Shown here piece after piece: positions 1 to 7,179 of a stretch of DNA of 18,840 nt; position 1 is the first letter of the stretch, and every line of letters starts with the position of its first letter. Made by a program: the position numbers and the translations under genes. The DNA is from Collinsella sp. (GTDB lineage Bacteria; Actinomycetota; Coriobacteriia; Coriobacteriales; Coriobacteriaceae): positions 1 through 18,840 of the forward strand of contig JAUMSH010000085.1 in assembly GCA_031292915.1 (NCBI GenBank), read 5' to 3'. A model generated the notes under the pieces. That model did not search any database. It worked only from the letters and a program-made list of their open reading frames with translations, and was not told the origin of the DNA.

Positions 1-92
1 CTTCTTGGGGCATCGCCTTTCCTTCCATTCGTCACCTTCATTACTCCAACGACGAATTCTAGGCGGTGTCCCCTCCCTTTCAAGAAAGGGCG

Positions 93-114
93 GAGGCGGG
101 GCATGCCCCGCCTC
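93..114. repeat. 22-bp perfect palindrome, possible terminator stem
   Basis: A perfect 22-bp palindrome centred on GCATGC, with G/C-rich arms (GAGGCGGGGC on the left). It overlaps by three bases the conserved GTGGTGTAAGAG end of the dispersed element at 112-243. Just beyond it (75-90) lies a second small hairpin, CCCTTTC-AA-GAAAGGG. Read on the minus strand, the 22-bp stem is followed by CGCCCTTTCTTG, a weak T-rich tail, so it could end transcription from lacI. It could equally be the border of a mobile element that continues left of the window. Confidence 0.5.
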
Positions 115-243
115 TTACACCACATCTCTGTGCGCTACCAAATTACGCCATCGGGGGCACTTAAAACAGTCGTTCTGCACCTCATTCAAGGCATGCCAAT
201 GCTGAATACTCCCAAAATTGCACGTCGCAAGAGGGGGTACCTG
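112..243 (-). repeat. Dispersed two-ended element, copy A
   Basis: Read on the minus strand, this segment aligns without gaps to plus-strand 18597-18729, apart from a one-base offset at the outer edge. The left block (CGTGCAATTTTGGGAG then TATTCAGCAT, ending near 199) and the right block (GGTAGCGC, then GTGGTGTAAGAG at 112-123) are shared. The roughly 55-60 bases between them are different, yet exactly 75 bases separate AGTATTCAGCAT from GTGGTGTAAGAG in both copies. It begins 10 bases after the lacI stop codon. Function is unknown: a structured RNA, a mobile miniature element or a protein-binding site are all possible. Confidence 0.6.
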
Positions 244-252
244 CTCAATCGA

Positions 253-1332
253 CTAAATACCCGCAAGTTCGCAGTAGCGGTCGACATTGCTGGCAAATAC
301 CATCTCGACGGCGCCCTTCTGGACGGGCACCGTCGGGGTCCTTCCCCACAGCAGATAATCGCCCAGCGTCTTAGCGCCGCGATACGCCAGGCTCGTCGGG
401 TCCTTATAGACAATATTGGTAAAGATACCGCGGCGCAAGGCCAAAGCACTTTCGGGAAACAGGTCGTTGCCGATCACCATGACCTGACCGGCCTTGCCGG
501 TCGAGACGAGCGCGTCGGCAACCACTTCGGAACCAACGGCAAAAACGCTACAGATAAGTTCAGGGGCGTCCGGCGCACTCAAGCGCTTTTCGAGCTCATG
601 CTCGAGTTGTTTGACTTGTGCATGGGCACCTGCAAGATCCTCAACCTGCCATGGAATATCACGTTCGCGCAGGTAATTGTGGAAGGCGCGGGCGGTTAGA
701 TAGTGCGAATCGGTATATGGGTCGCCTGTCAAAAGGAGCACGCGGGCGTCGGCCCCAGAAGCATGGACCAGGTTTGCCGCCTGCTCGGCCATAAGGCTGC
801 CTGCCGTCGAATAATCGGCCAAGCTCGCACCCAAACGATTCAAATGCGGACGGTCGCCGTCGACAAGCTCAATCGTCACGCCCGCCTCGGCGATCTGCCC
901 CAAAAGCTCAGTCGCACGATCGTCGCCCGGCGCATAGGCGAGCAAGCCATCAATCTTTTCGCCCACCTGCAGACGCTCGTCGATTTGCTCGAGTGCATCA
1001 GCGTAGCCGCCCACGCCAAATTCAACGCGCTCAACCGTAATGCCCCGGTCGATGACCTCCTGTTCAAAGCGATTGCAGCCTTCCCACAGGTAACGGAAAA
1101 AGTACGCTCCCTCGCGCGATGCGCGGGGCAGGCAAAACACCAGATTGATATCCTTGCGGCGCAGGCTTGAGGCACTTGTGTTGCGGTGATAGCCCATGGC
1201 CTCGGCCTTAGCGTTCACCTTGGCGCGCACGGATTCGCTCACGCCGGCCTTTCCCGTCAGAGCCTTGTGCACGGTATTGATGGAAACGCCAAGCTCGGCG
1301 GCTATGTCCTTCATGGTTACGCGAGCGCTCAT
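253..1332 (-). CDS. LacI-family transcriptional regulator
   Basis: A 359-residue cytoplasmic DNA-binding repressor or activator. The N-terminal helix-turn-helix (about residues 5-50, VTMKDIAAELGVS onward) is followed by a hinge with SSLRRKD and a periplasmic-binding-protein-like sugar-sensing domain (about 62-340). Length and order are normal for LacI/GalR proteins. The recognition helix reads INTVHKAL instead of the common xTVSRAL, so its operator is likely atypical. The start is ATG at 1330-1332, with GGAG 8 bases upstream. It is transcribed alone: a hairpin terminator (1430-1463) separates it from the gene upstream, and a promoter candidate lies at 1349-1378. No sugar-use gene sits beside it, so the ligand and regulon cannot be read from the window. 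Confidence 0.93.
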   Translation of the reverse strand: MSARVTMKDIAAELGVSINTVHKALTGKAGVSESVRAKVNAKAEAMGYHRNTSASSLRRKDINLVFCLPRASREGAYFFRYLWEGCNRFEQEVIDRGITVERVEFGVGGYADALEQIDERLQVGEKIDGLLAYAPGDDRATELLGQIAEAGVTIELVDGDRPHLNRLGASLADYSTAGSLMAEQAANLVHASGADARVLLLTGDPYTDSHYLTARAFHNYLRERDIPWQVEDLAGAHAQVKQLEHELEKRLSAPDAPELICSVFAVGSEVVADALVSTGKAGQVMVIGNDLFPESALALRRGIFTNIVYKDPTSLAYRGAKTLGDYLLWGRTPTVPVQKGAVEMVFASNVDRYCELAGI

Positions 1333-1348
1333 GCGGTTACTCCGTTAT

Positions 1349-1378
1349 AGATAAGTTGCCAATTAATAGTCCAGTTAA
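1349..1378 (-). promoter_or_regulatory. Candidate promoter of the lacI-family gene
   Basis: On the minus strand TTAACT (-35 candidate) and TTATCT (-10 candidate) are separated by 18 bases and lie just upstream of the GGAG ribosome site. The intervening segment is A/T-rich against a G/C-rich background. The match to consensus is only moderate, so this is a guess from position and composition. Confidence 0.35.
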
Positions 1379-1429
1379 CGATACCCCAAAAATACTCTTC
1401 GGCTCGCCGTGCTCTCCCTCAAATGCACA

Positions 1430-1463
1430 AAGCGCCCCGCGAACGGATGCCCGCGGAGCGCTT
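1430..1463 (-). terminator. Rho-independent terminator after the Cys-rich protein gene
   Basis: A 12-bp stem (AAGCGCTCCGCG with CGCGGGGCGCTT, one T-G wobble) closes a 10-base loop. It begins 14 bases after the stop codon of the small membrane protein on the minus strand. The tail TTTGTGCATTT is a weak T tract. It separates that gene from the LacI-family gene. Confidence 0.7.
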
Positions 1464-1476
1464 GGATGTCCGGACC

Positions 1477-1677
1477 TTATTTGATACCGCGACCCAAGTC
1501 TTCGGCGATTTTGTCTACGCCCTTAAGTGCAGCGCACGTCTTTTTGTTGGAGCAATGCCCCGTGCAAACGCCACCCTGAGCGCAGTCGGCGCAGGTGCCC
1601 TTGCGGTAGATGCGCACGCACACGGCGGCAAACGCAATGCCGATAACAGCCAGTACAACAATATCGATAGGTGCCAT
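1477..1677 (-). CDS. FeoB-associated Cys-rich membrane protein
   Basis: A 66-residue protein with one N-terminal membrane helix (about residues 4-22, IDIVVLAVIGIAFAAVCV). A basic stop-transfer patch (RIYRKG) and a cysteine-rich cytosolic tail with CADC, CTGHC and a further Cys follow. This is the layout of the FeoB-associated Cys-rich family, thought to help iron(II) uptake, perhaps by handling Fe2+ on the inner face; the role is poorly established. A strong AGGAGG site lies 7 bases before the ATG. Members of this family usually sit directly behind feoB. Here the gene is 5.5 kb downstream of feoB on the same strand, with a three-gene glycan operon in between. It probably has its own promoter in 1690-1750. 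Confidence 0.8.
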   Translation of the reverse strand: MAPIDIVVLAVIGIAFAAVCVRIYRKGTCADCAQGGVCTGHCSNKKTCAALKGVDKIAEDLGRGIK

Positions 1678-1854
1678 AGCAAGCCTCCTCTAGTTAACCA
1701 TCACTTACTTTACCCCATTCTCCACCTACCAAAAAGGGACAGGTTAATTTTGGTCGGTTTTATCTGCGGAAACGCCACATCTCCCCACCACATTGGTACA
1801 AGGCAACCTATCCGGAATGGGTGAAATCATGATCATAGAGCTCATCTCGCTGCC

Positions 1855-3720
1855 TCACTCAGCAATAAGGTTTACCCTGGTGCTATTTTTCTCGATACGA
1901 TAGACGCCGACCTTGCCTGTAACGCCATAATGCTTTTTAAGTAGACCCATCTCCGCAGAATTGGACTCGATTACGATGAGCTTGTCATAACCCGACAGAA
2001 GGTTATCCATATTGGGCTCATAGAACGCGCATATGGCATCGGAATGCGGGGCAAACAAATAATATCGAGCCACATACGTGAAGTAGTACGAAGTCATAAG
2101 CCCATCGCGATCGGAACCGAACAGCAAATAACGAGTACCGTCTTCTTTACCCGATGCCGGCCAGCGATCACCGACGACATCTCGGACCGTCGCCGGAAGC
2201 GAAGTGTCGTATGTCTTTGCATTGAATAGCATGCCGTTGTATTCACTCGTCAAAAGGCCAAGCGACAAGGCGATGCAGCCCATTACAACCTGTTGGTATC
2301 GCCGCTTATGTAACGGCGTTGCATGGCAGGGGGAACCATCGGACCGGAATTTCATCTGCCCCTCAAGCTCAACGGTAACTGCCATCGCCAGGCCACCGAC
2401 AAACAATGCAATGATGCTGCAAGCATAACGATCGAATCCAGCAAGCCTCAAGGCCTCGTCCATTGGCATCGAGAAAATGTACATGGCGAGAATACCCACA
2501 TAGTAAACAATTGTCATGAAATCAAGCGCAACCAGTGCGCGGCGCACATGTGTCAACTGATGCCCAAAGCGCCCCCGAGCAGCCGCTAGCAATGCGACAA
2601 CAGCCAAGTTGCCGAGCAGGAAACCGAGCGCAGGCCTGGTAGTTAAATCGATGGAGGTCGCAAAAAACGTCGAGACGACCTGCGCGATCTGGGCAGTATT
2701 CTTACCGCCGACCACCGCCGCGTGAGCAGCATCGCCCACATCGAACTTATTCTTGACGCCCGCGAGCGCCGTGGCCATGTGCCAACTCCACATCAGATAA
2801 GTGGAAAAACCCAAAACACCTGCGACGGCAGTTGCACCAAACCAGCGCAGGCGAGCGTTCCAGCCGCGATTCCTGAGAGCAACGTGTCCGCGCGCTAAAT
2901 GGTAAGCGAGCACAAATGCAACGAATACGACGCCCGTCGACTTCACCACTATGAGCTCCGCCATCAACGGCACGAGCAACTTGAGCTCGCGGCGAACATC
3001 ACCGTTATAACGATCCACGACTGCCCAGCACGCCATCGTGAGGACCGGGAGCACGAAATCAACCAAAAGGTTATTAATGCGAATCGTTACATTGAAAAAC
3101 GTAAGGAGCGAGCAGCCAGCCCCTAACACCGCATATGGCAGAAACGAACGGCGATTGCGCACAATACCAAGAACAGCATAAAAACATGAGAAGATAAAGG
3201 CTGCCTGAACAACGAGCATTGTTCCCTCGGCATGGCCTAAAAACGTGCATGCGCAGTACAGCAGTGAAGTTGTGCCGAGCGGATAGTTGAAAAACTCAAC
3301 GAGACCACTTGACGCCGTGGGGAAAGCCCCCGTCTCCAGCATGACCTTGAGCGCTATAGCCCAATGCGTAAAGTTATCGTAATGCTCGAGACGCGCCGAC
3401 AGCAGGGGCCACAGAAAGATCAACATACCTAGGAGAAAACACGCGTCAGGGAGACCAAAGGGCAATCTAGCAAGACCACGACCATGGAGACAGGGCATTG
3501 CCGCTGCACCGGCGATGGCGCCCACCACAACCACCCCCCAGGTGGCAGGGGCAAGCGCGCCCACGATTCCACCGGCATACGTGACGACCCCCATGACGCA
3601 CAAAGCGCACACGGGAGCGAAATGCACATCCGTCTCGGTCAAACGATGGATCCAATAGCACAGACCGAAGAGCGCTAGCAGGAACAGCGCCGCACGGTCG
3701 AAGGCAGCAATAATCAGCAT
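1855..3720 (-). CDS. Polytopic membrane protein, probable GT-C-type glycosyltransferase
   Basis: A 621-residue protein with about 11-13 hydrophobic helices from residue 3 to about 500, then a soluble C-terminal domain of about 110 residues that is probably extracytoplasmic. DNFTHW (115-120), following an early loop with an acidic residue and His-Trp, resembles the first-loop motif of lipid-phosphosugar-dependent GT-C enzymes. That assignment is inference, and a flippase or polymerase is possible. The reading frame is open further upstream to 3786, but ATG at 3718-3720 is preferred: AAGGAGA stands 7 bases before it and its ATGCTGA overlaps the stop of the preceding PilZ-glycosyltransferase gene. 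This 7-base overlap implies translational coupling, so it probably acts on the same glycan as the two upstream genes. Confidence 0.75.
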   Translation of the reverse strand: MLIIAAFDRAALFLLALFGLCYWIHRLTETDVHFAPVCALCVMGVVTYAGGIVGALAPATWGVVVVGAIAGAAAMPCLHGRGLARLPFGLPDACFLLGMLIFLWPLLSARLEHYDNFTHWAIALKVMLETGAFPTASSGLVEFFNYPLGTTSLLYCACTFLGHAEGTMLVVQAAFIFSCFYAVLGIVRNRRSFLPYAVLGAGCSLLTFFNVTIRINNLLVDFVLPVLTMACWAVVDRYNGDVRRELKLLVPLMAELIVVKSTGVVFVAFVLAYHLARGHVALRNRGWNARLRWFGATAVAGVLGFSTYLMWSWHMATALAGVKNKFDVGDAAHAAVVGGKNTAQIAQVVSTFFATSIDLTTRPALGFLLGNLAVVALLAAARGRFGHQLTHVRRALVALDFMTIVYYVGILAMYIFSMPMDEALRLAGFDRYACSIIALFVGGLAMAVTVELEGQMKFRSDGSPCHATPLHKRRYQQVVMGCIALSLGLLTSEYNGMLFNAKTYDTSLPATVRDVVGDRWPASGKEDGTRYLLFGSDRDGLMTSYYFTYVARYYLFAPHSDAICAFYEPNMDNLLSGYDKLIVIESNSAEMGLLKKHYGVTGKVGVYRIEKNSTRVNLIAE

Positions 3721-5963
3721 GCAGCGTCTCCTTCGACATGAGCAGAATCGCGACTGGTCCGCTCCGCATCCCGCGAATCGCCGCATCGATCGCTATCACG
3801 CCTGGAGCGGCGGCGGGACCTCCATACGCGGTAACACGAAAGAAGCGCCCTTATCCTCATGCGGACAATACGCACGATATCGTCATAGGTGGTGTTCCAG
3901 CTATCAAGCTCCTCGGCGATGCCCGTTTCGCGATCGTACAGCAGCTGATCATAGATGCGACGCTCCTCGAGCGAGCGGTGCTCGATTCGAAGCGCCGCGT
4001 ACCACGACTCATCATCGCCACATTTGGATTGAAAGAGGCGCACAAGCCTACCAGAAACGCATGTGCAATAGCGACCATCTCCCAAGCGCACCGCAAAGCT
4101 GCGCAGCTCCTCGGGAAAGGGATCATCGATGCGCACGAGTACACCACCGTCTGACATGTTGATGGCACGCCCCGCGAAAACACCCACAGGGCCTTCGTCA
4201 TCCGTCTCGTCCGAACTGCAATCGGGGAAAACGCCACCTTCGGCCACGGCTTCGCCGGTGCCCTCGGTTAGCTTCGACCACTCATCCTCAACCGGCAGCG
4301 CCGTCAGCACCGCAGGTTCGTCTACGGAGATGCGAGTACTCTTGCGCGGCATGGACCGACCACCCGAAAAGGCAATAGCATACAAAAGGGCAATCAAGTT
4401 GTAGCACAACCAATAGATGATCACGGAACTGTACACGAGCGCCATGCCATACTTTCCCCATGTAAATCTGATAATAGCTGCAACCGAGAGCACCACGAGC
4501 AACAGGTGTGGGAGCATGTTCCACAGGCTACCGCTGCGATTGGTCGTCTTGTCTTTACGCGTAACTTTGAACTTGGTCTCGCGGATACCGAGCGTCTCAA
4601 GAAATACGGGAATAATAAGTGATGGCGCCAGCGTGGTGTCGATGATTTGACTCCATTTCTGACTGCGAACATTGCTCGAAAGCAATTTCATAGACCTGCT
4701 ATAAAAGAAATAGCTCGGCAGCCAAAAAATTAGTAACTGCCAGAGTGTGCAGTTAACCACTTGGAAGTCAAACAAGGCAAACATAATGGGCGCAAGAATG
4801 AAGATGATGCGGTTGAAGAATGACCACCAGTACAGAAAACTGCACAGATAGGTAATGCGCGCGGAAAAAGAAATCTTGCGGGAAAAGATGACACCCGTGT
4901 TTTGGATGCTCTGAATCACACCGCGCGCCCAGCGGATGCGTTGGCGCACCATCGAGCGCACATCCGTCGTCGAGAGGCCGTGAGCTTCGACCTTATCAGT
5001 GGCGTAGGTAATATAACCCGCCATCTGCAGACGACAGCTCGTCTCGAAATCTTCGGTGATCGTATGATACGGAAACCCGCCAATCTCCTCCATACCGGCG
5101 CGCGATATCACGGCATTGCTACCGGTGTATGCGCAGGCGTTGGAAGAGTTGCGCATCTGGTTTACCTCGCGTGAGAAGAAATCTTGCTCATTAGGAATCT
5201 TGTCCTCGGCATACAGATTGAACTGAAAAAGATCGAGATTATAGAAGCTTTGCGGCGTCTGAATCAGACCGACTTTAAGGTCCTCATTGAGTTCGCCCTC
5301 GGAACGATAACGCCATGCGCCGGTCGCGCCATCCTGAATATAGCGAGGCAGCAAGAAATAGGGCACGGTATCTACGAGAAAGCTGCTACGCGGAATCATG
5401 TCGGCATCGAACGTCGCGATCAGCGGTGAAGTCGTGTGCCTTAACGCGTTGTTGAGGTTGCCCGATTTGGCATACTTGTTATCCTCGCAGGGGATATAAC
5501 CAATCCCAAGTTCAGCCGCAAGGGAAGCGACCTCTTTGCGGCAGCCATCGTCAGCAAAATAGACGTGCACCCGAGAACGATCGGGATAGTCCATGTAGGT
5601 ACAGGCGTTCGCCGTCTTGAACAACACGTCAGTCGGCTCGTTGTGCGTAGCGATTACCACGTCAACGTCGGGATAGTCTTCGGGCAAGATTTTCGGCATA
5701 ACGAGATGTCCGCTGTCGGCCTTAACCTTGCGGTAGTAAAGTTCGAAGGTCGTAAACGCGGTTACTGTCTCAGCGATGAGCAGCAAGACCGCAAAAACCA
5801 TCTGGGGAATCCCCTGATCAAACGGCAGGGTGAACAGCAGACGCCATAGCAGATAGATGACCATAAGGACTGCAGTGACGATAAAGGTCGTCACATCGCG
5901 CTTCCGTGCCCCCTGTTTTTCCACCACGCTTTTCTTGGCTTTCTTAAGCTCATGAACGTTCAC
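3714..5963 (-). CDS. Cellulose-synthase-like GT2 with C-terminal PilZ domain
   Basis: A 749-residue processive family 2 glycosyltransferase of the inner membrane. Two N-terminal helices (about 26-45 and 53-72) precede the catalytic domain. Its motifs are ADDG (137-140), the DxD in TFDADMIPR (184-192), QTPQSFYN (235-242), TED (303-305) and QRIRW (341-345). Five or so further helices (370-530) follow. The PilZ domain has RKSTR (540-544) and NMSDGG (602-607), matching the RxxxR and [D/N]xSxxG residues that bind c-di-GMP, so activity is probably gated by that messenger. An acidic insert of about 45 residues separates the two PilZ motifs. The tail (710-740) is rich in Arg, Ser and Asp. The start is GTG at 5961-5963, with GGGGGA about 8 bases upstream. 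It lies 12 bases after the GT2-GtrA gene. The sugar is unknown; calling it cellulose synthase would go too far. Confidence 0.88.
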   Translation of the reverse strand: MNVHELKKAKKSVVEKQGARKRDVTTFIVTAVLMVIYLLWRLLFTLPFDQGIPQMVFAVLLLIAETVTAFTTFELYYRKVKADSGHLVMPKILPEDYPDVDVVIATHNEPTDVLFKTANACTYMDYPDRSRVHVYFADDGCRKEVASLAAELGIGYIPCEDNKYAKSGNLNNALRHTTSPLIATFDADMIPRSSFLVDTVPYFLLPRYIQDGATGAWRYRSEGELNEDLKVGLIQTPQSFYNLDLFQFNLYAEDKIPNEQDFFSREVNQMRNSSNACAYTGSNAVISRAGMEEIGGFPYHTITEDFETSCRLQMAGYITYATDKVEAHGLSTTDVRSMVRQRIRWARGVIQSIQNTGVIFSRKISFSARITYLCSFLYWWSFFNRIIFILAPIMFALFDFQVVNCTLWQLLIFWLPSYFFYSRSMKLLSSNVRSQKWSQIIDTTLAPSLIIPVFLETLGIRETKFKVTRKDKTTNRSGSLWNMLPHLLLVVLSVAAIIRFTWGKYGMALVYSSVIIYWLCYNLIALLYAIAFSGGRSMPRKSTRISVDEPAVLTALPVEDEWSKLTEGTGEAVAEGGVFPDCSSDETDDEGPVGVFAGRAINMSDGGVLVRIDDPFPEELRSFAVRLGDGRYCTCVSGRLVRLFQSKCGDDESWYAALRIEHRSLEERRIYDQLLYDRETGIAEELDSWNTTYDDIVRIVRMRIRALLSCYRVWRSRRRSRRDSDRCGDSRDAERTSRDSAHVEGDAAC

Positions 5964-5975
5964 GGAATCATCCCC

Positions 5976-7049
5976 CTATTCAAAGACCCATGACTGCTGG
6001 ATACGGTAGTTAGCAAAGAACAATGCCGTATCAACAAACGGTTTGATGATGAAGACCGGTATGGGCAGTGCAACGGAAATCAAGAGGACGAGAGCTGCGC
6101 TCGCCAACATACAAGCTGCGCACAGGGCGATATAGCGGCAAAGGCTCCGAGAACAGCTGGAATTATCCGCTTTGAAGACGATATTTCGATTCAGCATATA
6201 GTTGACAAATGCCGAGACGACCCGCGCAACGACGGTTGCCCACACGATGGCTGCGCTGGTCGCGACACCATGCGACCATAGGAGTACGAGCGCAGAGAAC
6301 AGTGCCCAATCCAACAGCGATGTGCAGAGCGAAGAGAGCGTGTAGCGCGCAAACGCAGAGAATAAGACACCGAGCACGCGAAGCGAATCAACAACGGGAC
6401 GGAAATGTGATGCCTCGTTGTCACCCTCGTAGACCGTGGTAATGGGAACCTCGAAGATGCCACCCGCACGCCGCGCCAGCACAAGCATCTCTGTCTCGAA
6501 CTCATATCCGTCTCGCACCACAGCGAGCATACGGCGCATAAGCGACGCCGGAAGGCCACGTAAGCCCGTCTGCGTATCACTCACATCGACACCGCAGAGC
6601 ACGCGCATGGCCCCAAGCATAAAATTGTTACCGAGCTTACTGCGCGCAGGAACGCCATTACCGTCAAATCGGCGACAGCCAAGCACCAACGAGTCCTGGT
6701 GCAGACCGAGTTCGCGCGCAACGGCGCGGATATCGGCAGGCAAATGCTGACCATCGGCATCTGCCGTGACGGCCCCCGCAACAGTCGGGACCTGTTCCAA
6801 GAGATAAGAAAAGGCAGTCTTGAGAGCCGCACCTTTGCCGCGGTTGAGCCCGTGGACAAGAACCGTAGCACCAAGCGCGCGGGCGCGGTCAAACACCACA
6901 GAACAGGACGCGCTGCTCCCGTCATCCACCACAACGATCGGTCCCGGCCATCCGAGCACGAGCTCCTCAAGTAGTGCGGCCAGCCGACCACTCGGCTCAT
7001 ACGCGGGAATCACCAAAGCTATCCTATTGTCGATATCTGCCATGATCAA
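5976..7049 (-). CDS. GT2 glycosyltransferase fused to GtrA-like membrane domain
   Basis: A 357-residue protein. The N-terminal GT-A domain (about 8-220) resembles polyprenyl-phosphate sugar transferases of the DPM1/GtrB type: VIPAYEPSG at the start, VDDGSS (41-46), LNRGKGAAL (68-76) and TADADGQH (95-102, metal-binding DxD). The C-terminal part (about 235-357) has four hydrophobic helices with NYMLNRNIVF and ends NYRIQQSWVFE, as in GtrA domains. The family makes a lipid-linked sugar in the cytosol and flips it, supplying outward-facing transferases. The start is taken as TTG at 7047-7049 because GGAG lies 7 bases upstream; the alternative ATG at 7041-7043 would leave a 13-base gap. It is the first gene of the three-gene glycan unit, behind the promoter at 7089-7117. 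Confidence 0.88.
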   Translation of the reverse strand: MIMADIDNRIALVIPAYEPSGRLAALLEELVLGWPGPIVVVDDGSSASCSVVFDRARALGATVLVHGLNRGKGAALKTAFSYLLEQVPTVAGAVTADADGQHLPADIRAVARELGLHQDSLVLGCRRFDGNGVPARSKLGNNFMLGAMRVLCGVDVSDTQTGLRGLPASLMRRMLAVVRDGYEFETEMLVLARRAGGIFEVPITTVYEGDNEASHFRPVVDSLRVLGVLFSAFARYTLSSLCTSLLDWALFSALVLLWSHGVATSAAIVWATVVARVVSAFVNYMLNRNIVFKADNSSCSRSLCRYIALCAACMLASAALVLLISVALPIPVFIIKPFVDTALFFANYRIQQSWVFE

Positions 7050-7088
7050 ATGGATTCTCCAACATAATGAATCGATTTGCGGACGTCG

Positions 7089-7117
7089 ATTATAACGAAA
7101 TTGCCTAGCGGTTAAAA
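7089..7117 (-). promoter_or_regulatory. Promoter of the glycan operon
   Basis: On the minus strand a perfect TATAAT (7089-7094) is preceded by TTTTAA (7112-7117) with 17 bases between. It lies about 40 bases before the TTG start of the GT2-GtrA gene. The -35 region overlaps the T-rich tail of the feoB terminator, so the two units are tightly abutted. Confidence 0.6.
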
Positions 7118-7149
7118 CAAAAGCCCGAGTGTCGCTGGGACACCCGGGC
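7112..7149 (-). terminator. Rho-independent terminator of feoB
   Basis: On the minus strand an 11-bp stem (GCCCGGGTGTC with GACACTCGGGC, one G-T wobble) closes the loop CCAGC and is followed by TTTTGTTTT. It begins about 30 bases after the feoB stop codon, and is a clear ending for the feo cluster. Confidence 0.88.
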
Positions 7150-7179
7150 TCATGGAAAGGGGTTAATCCTTATTCGGAC

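Noticed and set aside
1..28. Start of a minus-strand gene (ATG at 26-28 with GAAGG upstream)
   Set aside because: Only nine codons are visible before the window ends; it could be chance.
103..699. Possible protein on the plus strand covering element A and the lacI end
   Set aside because: Overlaps lacI in antisense. Translations of elements A and B agree only at the conserved DNA ends, so the likeness is at DNA level, not protein level.
1733..1770. AAAAAGGGACAGGTTAATTTTGG-like segment as a REP or transposon remnant
   Set aside because: Only one copy in the window and no paired arm; recognition from memory is not enough.
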